Assembly: GCF_041320605.1 (NCBI RefSeq)
Contig: NZ_CP166679.1
Coordinates: 2,590,001-2,654,000 of the forward strand
From: Arenibacter antarcticus
GTDB taxonomy: Bacteria; Bacteroidota; Bacteroidia; Flavobacteriales; Flavobacteriaceae
Direction of reading: 5' to 3'
DNA length: 64,000 bases
Below the pieces are notes generated by a model. That model made no database searches. It was not told the DNA's origin and saw only the letters and a program-made list of their open reading frames with translations. How positions within the stretch are numbered: the first letter of the stretch is position 1; the number at the start of each line of letters is the position of its first letter. Both the position numbers and the translations under genes were made by a program. Below are positions 26,791-35,322 of this stretch, piece after piece.

Positions 26791-27543
26791 ATGGCAATTA
26801 ATACAGAAAAGAATAGTTACACGGTTATTTTTGCTGCCATTATGGTGGTAATCGTTGGGTCGCTTTTGGCATTTATAGCATCATCGTTAAGTGAAAAGAT
26901 TGGCGAAAACCAAAGATTGGAGAAACAGCAGAATATTCTCTATGCCATGGGGGTTAATGAGAATGTTGATGAAGGAAGTGTGAATTTTGTCTCAACCGAT
27001 AAGGTAGCCGCTGAATTTGAAAAATATATTAAGGAGCAATTGGTTATTCAAGGCGACAAGATCACCAAGGATGACAATGCTTATTTAATTGATCTTAAAA
27101 AGCAGGAAACCGAAGCTAAGGCAGGAAATGTGAGAAAACTTCCTTTGTTTGTTGGTGAGAAAGATGGGAAAACCTACTATATCATTCCAATGAGAGGTAA
27201 AGGTCTTTGGGATGCTGTTTGGGGCTTTATGGCCTTAGATGATAATATGGTAGTTCAAGGAGTTTTCTTTGACCATAAGGGGGAGACCCCAGGTTTGGGC
27301 GCCAACATCAACCAACGTTATTTTATGGATGATTTTACAGGAGAATCTATCCTAGACAATAATAGGTATGTCGGTATCAGCGTTGCAAAAGGAAACAACG
27401 ATCCAATCAATGAAAGGAAAGACGATAACGCTGTTGATGCATTGGCCGGTGCTACTATTACTGGTGATGGTGTTTCGGCAATGATCCGTCAAACCGTCAA
27501 TCTATATAAACCCTACTTGGAAACCATAAGAGCTAAAAAATAA
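26791..27543 (+). CDS. nqrC: Na+-translocating NADH:quinone oxidoreductase subunit C
   Basis: A 250-residue subunit with one N-terminal membrane helix (VIFAAIMVVIVGSLLAFIA) and a periplasmic FMN-binding domain. The FMN-binding region includes GKGLWDAVWGFMAL and HKGETPGLGANI. The ApbE flavinylation motif DALAGATITG is at 216-225, with T222 as the predicted FMN-phosphothreonine. It starts two bases after nqrB. The modifying enzyme ApbE is encoded a few genes downstream. Confidence 0.97.
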   Translation: MAINTEKNSYTVIFAAIMVVIVGSLLAFIASSLSEKIGENQRLEKQQNILYAMGVNENVDEGSVNFVSTDKVAAEFEKYIKEQLVIQGDKITKDDNAYLIDLKKQETEAKAGNVRKLPLFVGEKDGKTYYIIPMRGKGLWDAVWGFMALDDNMVVQGVFFDHKGETPGLGANINQRYFMDDFTGESILDNNRYVGISVAKGNNDPINERKDDNAVDALAGATITGDGVSAMIRQTVNLYKPYLETIRAKK

Positions 27544-27546
27544 ACT

Positions 27547-28194
27547 ATGGCACTACTTTCAAAAAAAGATACGAATCTAATATTAGATCCGCTAGCGGAT
27601 AATAACCCCATTACTATTCAGGTTTTGGGAATATGTTCTGCCTTGGCAATTACAGCCGAATTAAAGGCCTCGATTGTGATGGCGATTTCGGTACTGTTCG
27701 TTATGGGAATGGGGAACGTTGTTATTTCCCTTATGCGTAACATTATACCCTCAAAGATTAGAATTATAGTACAATTAATCGTTGTGGCGGCCCTAGTAAT
27801 TATGGTAGATCAGGTGTTAAAGGCGTTTGCCTACGAACTGAGTAAAACCCTATCCGTTTTCGTGGGGCTTATCATTACCAACTGTATAATCATGGGACGT
27901 TTTGAGGCTTTTGCTTTGGCTAACGGAACTTGGAGGTCCTTCTTAGATGGAATTGGAAATGCCGCCGGATATGGCGTTATTCTAATTATCATTGGATTCT
28001 TTAGAGAGCTTTTGGGCTCCGGGACTTTGCTGGGCTATAAAGTGTTGGGGGATCCCATCACCAAAACCGGACTTTATGCAATAGGGTATGAGAACAATGG
28101 ATTTATGTTGTTGTCACCAATGGCGTTGATTGTGGTTGGACTCATTATTTGGGTGCAACGTTCCAGAAACAAAGCCTTAATAGAAGAAAACTAG
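27547..28194 (+). CDS. nqrD: Na+-translocating NADH:quinone oxidoreductase subunit D
   Basis: A 215-residue integral membrane subunit with about six hydrophobic helices, of the NqrDE/RnfAE family. Conserved landmarks are PLADNNPITIQVLGICSALAIT near the N-terminus (including the inverted-repeat cysteine in GICSAL) and ITNCIIMGRFEAFAL, whose cysteine corresponds to the second membrane iron-sulfur ligand in NqrD/E pairs. It starts three bases after nqrC. NqrD and NqrE together bind an Fe-S centre in the membrane core. Confidence 0.96.
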   Translation: MALLSKKDTNLILDPLADNNPITIQVLGICSALAITAELKASIVMAISVLFVMGMGNVVISLMRNIIPSKIRIIVQLIVVAALVIMVDQVLKAFAYELSKTLSVFVGLIITNCIIMGRFEAFALANGTWRSFLDGIGNAAGYGVILIIIGFFRELLGSGTLLGYKVLGDPITKTGLYAIGYENNGFMLLSPMALIVVGLIIWVQRSRNKALIEEN

Positions 28195-28218
28195 TAGTTA
28201 CCAAAATAATAGAATGTT

Positions 28219-28959
28219 ATGTTAGAACATGTAGAGTTATTTTTTAAATCCATATTTATAGATAATATGGTATTTGCCACCTTCTTGGGAATGTGTTCCT
28301 ATCTTGCGGTATCCAAAAGGGTTGCAACAGCGGTAGGTCTTGGAGCTGCAGTAATCTTTGTTTTGGCTGTAACGGTTCCTTTAAACTGGTTATTGGACCA
28401 GTACATCCTAAGGGATGGGGCATTGGCATGGTTGGGACCGGAGTATGCAGACTATAACCTTGGATTTCTTTCCTTTATACTCTTTATCGCTACAATAGCG
28501 ACTATGGTGCAATTGGTAGAGATCGTTGTAGAGAAATTCTCCCCGGCCTTATACAATTCTTTGGGGATATTTTTACCCCTTATTGCAGTGAACTGTGCCA
28601 TCTTAGGAGGGTCTTTGTTTATGCAATCTAGGGATATCCAAACCTTGGGATTGGCCTTTAATTATGGACTAAGTTCCGGAATAGGATGGTTCCTTGCTAT
28701 TTTGGCTATTGCTGCCATTAGAGAGAAAATTAGATATTCTAATGTGCCGGCACCTTTACGTGGGCTTGGTATTACCTTTATAATCACAGGTCTTATGGCT
28801 ATTGGGTTTATGAGCTTTGGTGGTATGTTGACCGGTGGGGATGAAGTTCCTGCAGAAGAGGTAAAGACTACCGTCCAAAAAGAGAATGTAGATAAAATTT
28901 CGGAAGAGGCTAAAGACAATACCGTTTCCTTTAACAACGCAATAAAAAACAACAACTAG
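28219..28959 (+). CDS. nqrE: Na+-translocating NADH:quinone oxidoreductase subunit E
   Basis: A 246-residue integral membrane partner of NqrD. The inverted-topology repeat is visible with FATFLGMCSYLAVS and LIAVNCAILGGSLFM, each contributing a cysteine to the membrane Fe-S site. The core matches the usual NqrE of about 200 residues. The C-terminus carries an extra charged tail of about 40 residues (rich in Glu, Lys and Asn), which I believe is a Bacteroidetes feature. It starts 24 bases after nqrD. Confidence 0.96.
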   Translation: MLEHVELFFKSIFIDNMVFATFLGMCSYLAVSKRVATAVGLGAAVIFVLAVTVPLNWLLDQYILRDGALAWLGPEYADYNLGFLSFILFIATIATMVQLVEIVVEKFSPALYNSLGIFLPLIAVNCAILGGSLFMQSRDIQTLGLAFNYGLSSGIGWFLAILAIAAIREKIRYSNVPAPLRGLGITFIITGLMAIGFMSFGGMLTGGDEVPAEEVKTTVQKENVDKISEEAKDNTVSFNNAIKNNN

Positions 28960-28961
28960 AG

Positions 28962-30269
28962 ATGATATTAGCTACAAGCACACTTGGAACTATTCTGATA
29001 ACAGTAATTGCGTTTTTAATACTGTTGTTATTGTTGGTGGCACTTTTGCTGTTCACCAAAGAAAAACTTTCCCCGTCAGGACCTGTGACCATTACAATAA
29101 ATGGAGAAAGAGAAATTGAAGTGGGATCCGGAAATTCCTTATTGACAACTTTAAGTAGTCAGAAAATATTTCTACCCTCGGCCTGTGGTGGAGGTGGGAC
29201 CTGTATTCAATGTGAATGCCATGTCCTTTCTGGAGGAGGGGAAGCCTTACCTACAGAAACGCCACATTTCTCTAGAAAGGAATTAAGTGAGGGGATGCGT
29301 TTGTCTTGTCAGGTAAAGGTAAAGCAGAATATGGTGATTACCATTCCTGAAGAGGTCTTTGGAATTAAGAAATGGGATGCAGTGGTTGTCCGTAATTATA
29401 ACGTGGCTTCGTTTATTAAGGAATTTGTAGTAGAGATTCCGGAAGATATGGGTTATAAGGCCGGAGGATACATCCAGATTGAGATTCCTCAATGTGAGAT
29501 CAAATTTTCTGAGATGGATATTACCGCGCATCCGGAAGAGCATGACACTCCAGATAAGTTTCAGGCAGAATGGGATAAATTTAATCTGTGGCCTTTAGTG
29601 ATGAAGAACGCAGAAACGGTAGAAAGAGCCTATTCAATGGCCTCCTATCCTGCAGAAGGAAAAGAGATTATGTTGAACGTTCGTATTGCCACCCCGCCAT
29701 GGGATAGGGCTAAGAACGGTTGGATGGATGTAAACCCAGGAATTGCATCATCTTATATCTTTAATTTGAAGAAAGGCGATAAGTGTGTTATTTCAGGACC
29801 TTACGGCGAATTCTTTATCAATGAGTCGGAGTCTGAGATGTTATATGTTGGTGGTGGTGCCGGGATGGCCCCAATGCGTTCGCATTTGTATCACCTCTTC
29901 AATACCCTGAAAACCAACAGAAAGGTTACTTATTGGTATGGTGGTAGGTCTAAACGTGAGTTGTTCTATCTAGACCATTTCTATAGTTTAGAGAAAGAAT
30001 TCCCGAACTTTAAATTTTACTTGGCACTTTCTGAGCCTTTACCAGAAGATAACTGGAAAGTAAAGGAAAACATAGATGCGCCAGGTGACGGTTTTGTTGG
30101 ATTTATACACAATTGTGTTATTGAAAACTATCTAGATCATCACGAATCTCCAGAAGATATTGAACTTTATTTCTGTGGACCTCCTTTGATGAACAAGGCG
30201 GTACAAAAAATGGGTGAAGATTTTGGTATCCCGGATGAGCATATTAGATTTGATGATTTTGGTGGATAA
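28962..30269 (+). CDS. nqrF: Na+-translocating NADH:quinone oxidoreductase subunit F
   Basis: The NADH-oxidising entry subunit, 435 residues. An N-terminal membrane helix (ILITVIAFLILLLLLVALLL) is followed by a [2Fe-2S] ferredoxin domain with cysteines C74, C80, C83 and C115. A ferredoxin-NADP reductase-like module follows: an FAD-binding RAYSMASYP, a GPYGEFF loop, and the NADH-binding GGGAGMAPMRSHL. The C-terminal FDDFGG is typical. It is two bases after nqrE and is followed by a strong terminator, which ends the operon. Confidence 0.97.
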   Translation: MILATSTLGTILITVIAFLILLLLLVALLLFTKEKLSPSGPVTITINGEREIEVGSGNSLLTTLSSQKIFLPSACGGGGTCIQCECHVLSGGGEALPTETPHFSRKELSEGMRLSCQVKVKQNMVITIPEEVFGIKKWDAVVVRNYNVASFIKEFVVEIPEDMGYKAGGYIQIEIPQCEIKFSEMDITAHPEEHDTPDKFQAEWDKFNLWPLVMKNAETVERAYSMASYPAEGKEIMLNVRIATPPWDRAKNGWMDVNPGIASSYIFNLKKGDKCVISGPYGEFFINESESEMLYVGGGAGMAPMRSHLYHLFNTLKTNRKVTYWYGGRSKRELFYLDHFYSLEKEFPNFKFYLALSEPLPEDNWKVKENIDAPGDGFVGFIHNCVIENYLDHHESPEDIELYFCGPPLMNKAVQKMGEDFGIPDEHIRFDDFGG

Positions 30270-30300
30270 ACCGAGGTTGATTTTAATCTAAGTTATTTAA

Positions 30301-30344
30301 TAGACCTGTCCTGTTTCCAAAACAAGACAGGTCTATTTTTTTTT
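30301..30344 (+). terminator. Terminator of the nqr operon
   Basis: A stem of about 15 pairs (TAGACCTGTC and its complement, extended by a TGTTT/AAACA inner stem) followed by a run of nine T. It lies about 30 bases past the nqrF stop. The 119-residue gene and apbE are therefore downstream of it. Confidence 0.92.
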
Positions 30345-30374
30345 GTATTATATTTTTACTTTACTATTTTAAGA

Positions 30375-30734
30375 ATGAGCAAAGAATTAACCAGTCAGGA
30401 ATTGCATAATCTAGCGATGAATATTGTTGGGAAAGAACTGGAGGCCCAAGGCTACGAATTTATGGGGATCAACAGCAAACCTAAAAAGAACCCACAGTTT
30501 GTATGCTTAAAGGATAAGAAATTACATTTTATTGTAGTGCGGAATGTTCCCTATCCATTGGATCCTAAAGCGTATGATGAGGAATTCATGCAAAAGATGA
30601 AAGATCACGCGCAGAAACACGAAGCAGAAGCCTATTATGCAGGAGTAGGGCTGTATAACGCAGTGGATAGAAGCTTTCCTATTTATTTAAATGAAGATTA
30701 TATATTGGAGTATGAAGGACTTGTTAAGATTTAA
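30375..30734 (+). CDS. Small protein of unknown function between nqrF and apbE
   Basis: A 119-residue soluble protein with no signal peptide or membrane segment. It has a mixed alpha/beta look: an amphipathic helix (SQELHNLAMNIVGKELEAQGYEFM), a basic strand region (KKNPQFVCLKDKKLHFIVVRNVPYP), and a C-terminal YLNEDYILEYEGLVKI. I do not recognise the family with confidence. It overlaps apbE by 23 bases, so the two are probably translationally coupled. The neighbourhood suggests a role connected with NQR maturation or flavinylation, which is inference only. It lies just after the nqr terminator and would need read-through or its own promoter. Confidence 0.85.
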   Translation: MSKELTSQELHNLAMNIVGKELEAQGYEFMGINSKPKKNPQFVCLKDKKLHFIVVRNVPYPLDPKAYDEEFMQKMKDHAQKHEAEAYYAGVGLYNAVDRSFPIYLNEDYILEYEGLVKI

Positions 30735-31743
30735 TTACTCGCAATTAGTAGTCCTTTTGCTTTTCGCATTGGTTTTCGGATGTGGAGAAAAGAATGACAA
30801 ATGGATTAAGAATGTCAATGTAGGTGAGGCGTTAGGTACTTCCTATAGCATTATCTATTTGTCGGAAAATGAATTAGACTATCAACCAGAGATAGATTCT
30901 ATTTTTAAGGGCATTAACCAGTCTATGTCCACTTATATTCCTAACTCCGATATCTCTAGAATAAACCGAGGAGATTCTACTGTGGTTGTAGATCATATGT
31001 TTAGGGACGTGTTTCAGTTATCTAACGAGATATACAATGCCACTCAGGGCTATTTTGACCCTACTGTGGGGATTTTGGTCAACGCATGGGGATTTGGTCC
31101 CGGAAAGGAGTTGGAGATGAACAAAGGGCGCGTGGATAGTCTTTTGCAGTATGTTGGTTTTAATAAAGTAAAGATCACCCCAGATAATAGAATAATAAAA
31201 TCGGATCCCAATATCTATTTCGATTTTAATGCCATTGCCAAAGGATACTCGGTAGATCGAATTGGGGTCTTCTTAGATGCTAAAGGAATTGGGGATTACT
31301 TAATTGAAGTAGGGGGAGAGCTTGTGGCAAAAGGTGAAAATAAGATCAAGGAAAAACGGTGGGTAGTAGCTATAGATGATCCGCAAATGGATGGGGAAAG
31401 GACCTCAAAACGGACCGTTAACCTGAAAGATAATGCAATGGCGTCTTCTGGTAACTACAGGAAATTTAAGATAGACCCAGAAACAGGAGCCAAATATGTA
31501 CATACCATAGATCCCTTAACCGGATTTACCAAAACTTCCAATATTCTTGCCGTAACAGTGGTGGCTAATGACTGTGCCACTGCGGATGCCTATGCTACCG
31601 CTTTCATGGCGATGGACTTGGGGCACTCTCAAGAAATCCTAAATTCAAATTTAATTTTGGAGGGGTATATTATATATCTGGATGATGCCGGTAACGTAAT
31701 GGAATATATGACGGATGGATTTAAAATGATATTGCTACAATAG
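30712..31743 (+). CDS. apbE: FAD:protein FMN transferase (lipoprotein)
   Basis: Transfers FMN from FAD to a threonine of target proteins. The targets here are almost certainly NqrB and NqrC, encoded just upstream. I chose the ATG at 30712 rather than the in-frame ATG at 30691 because it places a clean lipoprotein signal (LLRFNYSQLVVLLLFALVFGC) at the N-terminus, with the lipobox cysteine at residue 24. That gives 343 residues. Family motifs follow: GTSYSIIY, MSTYIPNSDISRIN, GYFDPTVGILVNAWGFG, DFNAIAKGYSVDRIG, VGGELVAKG, and the metal-binding AMASSGNYRKF and VHTIDPLTG, then NDCATADAYATAFMAM. It acts on the periplasmic side. The start overlaps the preceding gene by 23 bases. Confidence 0.95.
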   Translation: MKDLLRFNYSQLVVLLLFALVFGCGEKNDKWIKNVNVGEALGTSYSIIYLSENELDYQPEIDSIFKGINQSMSTYIPNSDISRINRGDSTVVVDHMFRDVFQLSNEIYNATQGYFDPTVGILVNAWGFGPGKELEMNKGRVDSLLQYVGFNKVKITPDNRIIKSDPNIYFDFNAIAKGYSVDRIGVFLDAKGIGDYLIEVGGELVAKGENKIKEKRWVVAIDDPQMDGERTSKRTVNLKDNAMASSGNYRKFKIDPETGAKYVHTIDPLTGFTKTSNILAVTVVANDCATADAYATAFMAMDLGHSQEILNSNLILEGYIIYLDDAGNVMEYMTDGFKMILLQ

Positions 31744-32517
31744 CTATTTGGACACCAAGGGAATTAGTTCTCCAGGGGCTAAGCGATACCGGTCTACTTC
31801 TTCAGGAGATAATTTTGTATTGGTGTAATCCACTTCCGTAACCTTAAATCCAATTTTCCGGAGTTTTTCAAAATAGTCCCTACCATAAATACGAACGTGG
31901 TCGTATTGACCGAATATTTTTGCTCTTTCCTTTTTATCGGTTATACTATTGTCCTCAAAAGTATTGGGCCTGTTTAAATCCTGTGGAATCTGAAAAACAC
32001 CCCAACCCCCGGGTTTCAGGATTCGGAACAGCTCTTGCATGGCTTTGGTGTCATCTGGGATATGCTCTAACACATGATTACAGAATATTACATCGTAGGT
32101 ATTGTCTTGGAAGGGTAGCTCGCAAATGTCCGCGGTAACGTCGGCCAAGGGAGAATTTAAATCGGTAGTAGTGTAATCCAAATTTTCCAGTGCCCCGAAG
32201 CGTTTATAAAATGCTTGTTCTGGAGCGAAATGTAAAACTTTAAGTCGCTTTTTAAAGAAATTTGTCTCGTTTTGTAGGTATAACCACAACAATCTATGTC
32301 GCTCTAAAGATAAGGTAGAGGGGGACAGTACATTTTCCCGAGGACGCTCATAACCATAAGGAAGGAATTGTTTAAACGTTTTACCATCTATAGGGTCAGT
32401 GTAACGATCACCTCGCATAGTAAATGCTAATATAGGCCTGGCAACATAGCTCAATTTTATAAGCAGTGGCCTTGGGATGGTGTTAAGAACTAGTTTAAAT
32501 ATATTTTTCAATGCCAT
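31744..32517 (-). CDS. Class I SAM-dependent methyltransferase, target unknown
   Basis: A 257-residue protein with a Methyltransferase_11-like core: LKVLHFAPEQAFYKRF in place of a classical glycine-rich motif I, YTTTDLNSPLADVTADICELPF, then CNHVLEHIPDDTKAMQEL and RILKPGGWGVFQIP. The N-terminal 70 residues are basic and unlike common methyltransferases. The substrate cannot be inferred. Its stop codon abuts that of the convergent apbE (31743/31744) with no spacer, and I saw no terminator between them, so the 3' ends of the transcripts must overlap. Confidence 0.85.
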   Translation of the reverse strand: MALKNIFKLVLNTIPRPLLIKLSYVARPILAFTMRGDRYTDPIDGKTFKQFLPYGYERPRENVLSPSTLSLERHRLLWLYLQNETNFFKKRLKVLHFAPEQAFYKRFGALENLDYTTTDLNSPLADVTADICELPFQDNTYDVIFCNHVLEHIPDDTKAMQELFRILKPGGWGVFQIPQDLNRPNTFEDNSITDKKERAKIFGQYDHVRIYGRDYFEKLRKIGFKVTEVDYTNTKLSPEEVDRYRLAPGELIPLVSK

Positions 32518-32640
32518 AACTGCTATTTGGATGCGCTAATAAAAAGGTGTGGAGCATTTGTGTTGTGCACCGATATATAGGGTATACGTTAATTAGCTGT
32601 AAACGGATTTGCATGATCCGCAATAAACTGTTTTAAAATT

Positions 32641-32673
32641 AAAAACCCCCCTTTTTAATTAAAAGGGAGGTTA
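32641..32673 (-). terminator. Terminator of map
   Basis: A stem of about 11 pairs with one mismatch (AACCCCCCTTTT against AAAAGGGAGGTT) a few bases past the map stop. On the minus strand it is followed by TTTTTAATTTT. Confidence 0.75.
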
Positions 32674-32680
32674 GTGTTTG

Positions 32681-33499
32681 TTATAGTACCAATTCCTTTT
32701 GCCGGAATTCATTCTCTTCATCACTGGTAATGCCTAAGGCTTCATATATATAGGCAAAGGTAGATAGTATTTCAGGTTTGCCATTTACAATGGCTACATT
32801 GTGCTCAAAATGGGCACTTGGCTTACCATCTTTGGTCAATATGGTCCACCCGTCATTTAATTGGTTGATATGACGTGTTCCCAAATTGGTCATTGGTTCT
32901 ATGGCCACCACCATTCCCTCTATAAATTTCTTGCCCCTACCGCGTTTTCCATAATTGGGCATTTCTGGGTCTTCGTGCATTTTACGACCTAAACCGTGGC
33001 CAACTAATTCCCGTACTACACCATACCCGTGGTCTTCAGTGAATTTTTGAATTGCAAATCCTACATCGCCCACACGATTGCCGACCTTAAACTCTCTAAT
33101 TCCTATATAAAGTGATTCTTTCGTTACCTCCAATAGTTTTTTCACTTCCGTGGAAACTTCGCCCACTGCAAAGGTATAGGCATGATCTCCATAAAAATCA
33201 TTTTTTAATACTCCACAATCGATCGATATAATATCCCCTTCTAGTAAGGGAGTATCGTTCGGGATTCCATGAACCACCTGTGCGTTCGGACTCATACACA
33301 GTGAATTTGGAAAATCGTATAAACCAAGAAATCCTGGTACTCCCCCATGATCTCGAATAAAAGCTTCTGCCAATTTATCCAATTGCAAGGTCGTTACTCC
33401 AGGTTTCACTTCGCTGGCCAGCATTCCTAAGGTCTTGCTAACGATTAATGCACTTTCGCGCATTAATTCTATCTGTTCTGGTGTTTTAGTTATAATCAT
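32681..33499 (-). CDS. map: Type I methionine aminopeptidase
   Basis: Removes the initiator methionine from nascent proteins. The 272 residues show the pita-bread fold motifs: MIITKTPEQIELMRESA at the start, VVHGIPND (substrate histidine), SIDCG and GDHAYTF (metal aspartates), GLGRKMHEDP (metal histidine), AIEPM (metal glutamate) and FEHNVAI (second glutamate). All five metal ligands appear present. It extends about 10-20 residues past the E. coli enzyme at the C-terminus. The start matches the family exactly. A TACCTTTG box ends only 6 bases before the ATG, which implies a leaderless message. Confidence 0.96.
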   Translation of the reverse strand: MIITKTPEQIELMRESALIVSKTLGMLASEVKPGVTTLQLDKLAEAFIRDHGGVPGFLGLYDFPNSLCMSPNAQVVHGIPNDTPLLEGDIISIDCGVLKNDFYGDHAYTFAVGEVSTEVKKLLEVTKESLYIGIREFKVGNRVGDVGFAIQKFTEDHGYGVVRELVGHGLGRKMHEDPEMPNYGKRGRGKKFIEGMVVAIEPMTNLGTRHINQLNDGWTILTKDGKPSAHFEHNVAIVNGKPEILSTFAYIYEALGITSDEENEFRQKELVL

Positions 33500-33505
33500 A
33501 GTCTA

Positions 33506-33513
33506 CAAAGGTA
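33506..33513 (-). promoter_or_regulatory. Putative -7 box for map, implying a leaderless mRNA
   Basis: Reads TACCTTTG on the minus strand, a perfect consensus, with six bases between it and the map ATG. Confidence 0.5.
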
Positions 33514-33577
33514 AAACAATACATTTAAAACTGGGAATACGTCTTATTAGATTTTATACTTCCCTAATAATTTCTAT

Positions 33578-35095
33578 CTATACCAAGCTTTTTCCTGTCA
33601 TGGCTTTTGGCTGGGGTATATTTAATAGGGTTAAGATGGTAGGTGCGATATCACCCAGTACCCCATCCTTAATATTTTTTAATTCCTTGTCCACTAAAAT
33701 TAAGGGAACAGGGTTGGTAGTATGTGCGGTATTGGGGCTGCCATCTGGGTTCATCATGGTTTCACAATTTCCATGATCTGCAATTACCAAAGTGGTGTAC
33801 CCATTTTTTAGTCCGGCTGAAATAACCGAATTGGCACAACTATCCACCGTTTCACAGGCCTTAATAGCCGCTTGCATGTCTCCTGTATGGCCTACCATAT
33901 CTGGATTAGCAAAATTTAGACATACAAAGTCTACCTCCCCCTTTTCCAACTCTGGAATTATGGCGTCCCGTATTTCATAGGCGCTCATTTCCGGTTTTAA
34001 ATCGTAGGTGGCCACTTTTGGCGAAGGACAAAGAATTCTTCGTTCGCCATCAAAAGGAATCTCCCTACCGCCATTGAAAAAGAAGGTAACATGTGGGTAT
34101 TTTTCGGTTTCTGCGATACGAATCTGTGTCTTATGGGCATTGGCCAAGGTTTCTCCCAAAGTCTCTTCAATGTTGTCCTTGTCGTATATTACTTTTACCC
34201 CGGTATAGGAGTCGTCATAATTGGTCATGGTTACATAGTAAAGATCAAGTTTGTGCATATTGTGTTCGTGCATGTCTACCTGACTCAATACTTGGGTTAA
34301 TTCCCGACCTCGATCAGTCCTAAAGTTGAAAAATATGACTACGTCTCCATTTTTTATGGTAGAAAGTGGAACTTCATGTTCATCGGTAATCAACAAGGGT
34401 TTTAAGAATTCGTCGGTTATTCCTGCTTCATAACTATTTAATACGGATGCTTCTATGTCCTGTGTCTTTGTACCTGTCCCATTCACTAAAAGATCGTAAG
34501 CCATTTTTACTCGCTCCCATCTTTTATCGCGGTCCATGGCATAATAGCGCCCTATAACACTAGCTAATTTCGCATTTTTATCGGCGCAGTATTCATTTAA
34601 ATCAGTTAAGTATCCAATGCCGCTTTTAGGGTCTACGTCCCTGCCGTCAGTAAATGCGTGAATAAAGCTATTCTTAATATCGTAGCTTTCGCAGGCATCT
34701 ATAAGGCCCCTTAAATGGGAAGTGTGACTATGTACACCTCCATCGCTCAACAACCCTAAAAAATGTACTGGTTTATTGTTGGTTTTGGCGTGTAATAGCG
34801 CCTCTTTTAAAGTGGGTTCGTCCTTTAGAGTGTCCTGTTCTATAGCAAGGTTAATTTTTGCCAGATCCTGATAAACAATTCTTCCGGCACCTAAATTCAT
34901 ATGCCCTACCTCACTGTTTCCCATCTGCCCTTCAGGCAAGCCTACATTCATACCGTCAGTCAATAAATTGGCATTGGCATATTGGGTGTAAAGGGAATCT
35001 ATAAATGGAGTATTGGCATTTTCTATTGCAGATACTTTGGGGTCAGGGGATTTTCCCCAGCCATCCAAAATCATGAGGATTACTTTTTTGTTCAT
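33578..35095 (-). CDS. gpmI: 2,3-bisphosphoglycerate-independent phosphoglycerate mutase
   Basis: Interconverts 3- and 2-phosphoglycerate in glycolysis using two Mn2+ ions and a catalytic serine. The 505-residue length is standard. The alkaline-phosphatase-like domain starts KVILMILDGWGKSPDPKVSA, with the metal aspartate in LDGWG. The phosphorylated serine is in QMGNSEVGHMNLGAGR. Later motifs include HAFTDGRDVDPKSG, FFNFRTDRGRELTQ, NFANPDMVGHTGD and VIADHGNCETM. It starts 96 bases downstream of its nearest TAnnTTTG-containing gap and is not obviously in an operon with map, which lies 79 bases downstream. Confidence 0.97.
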   Translation of the reverse strand: MNKKVILMILDGWGKSPDPKVSAIENANTPFIDSLYTQYANANLLTDGMNVGLPEGQMGNSEVGHMNLGAGRIVYQDLAKINLAIEQDTLKDEPTLKEALLHAKTNNKPVHFLGLLSDGGVHSHTSHLRGLIDACESYDIKNSFIHAFTDGRDVDPKSGIGYLTDLNEYCADKNAKLASVIGRYYAMDRDKRWERVKMAYDLLVNGTGTKTQDIEASVLNSYEAGITDEFLKPLLITDEHEVPLSTIKNGDVVIFFNFRTDRGRELTQVLSQVDMHEHNMHKLDLYYVTMTNYDDSYTGVKVIYDKDNIEETLGETLANAHKTQIRIAETEKYPHVTFFFNGGREIPFDGERRILCPSPKVATYDLKPEMSAYEIRDAIIPELEKGEVDFVCLNFANPDMVGHTGDMQAAIKACETVDSCANSVISAGLKNGYTTLVIADHGNCETMMNPDGSPNTAHTTNPVPLILVDKELKNIKDGVLGDIAPTILTLLNIPQPKAMTGKSLV

Positions 35096-35115
35096 AATGT
35101 TATTGTTGTAGATGT

Positions 35116-35123
35116 CAAAAATA
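35116..35123 (-). promoter_or_regulatory. Putative -7 box for gpmI
   Basis: Reads TATTTTTG on the minus strand, matching TAnnTTTG, 20 bases before the start codon. Confidence 0.45.
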
Positions 35124-35221
35124 AAACTATTGCCTATGGATTGCTAAGATTTGCAAGAGGAATTTTAAAAAATTCTCATTCCATTTAAAGGATGATTAGA
35201 ATAAAACTCTGGAGGCCCATA

Positions 35222-35246
35222 CTGTTAAAGTTATGTTATTTAACAG
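35222..35246 (+). promoter_or_regulatory. Hairpin upstream of the ankyrin protein gene
   Basis: Perfect 8-base arms (CTGTTAAA/TTTAACAG) with a 9-base loop, 76 bases before the ATG at 35323. It could be a leader structure or an operator; nothing shows which. Confidence 0.3.
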
Positions 35247-35322
35247 CTAATCATGAAACAAAACAGGAATTAGTGGGTCTGTTAAGTACAATCAAAAATT
35301 CATTAATTAAATCTTATTCATC

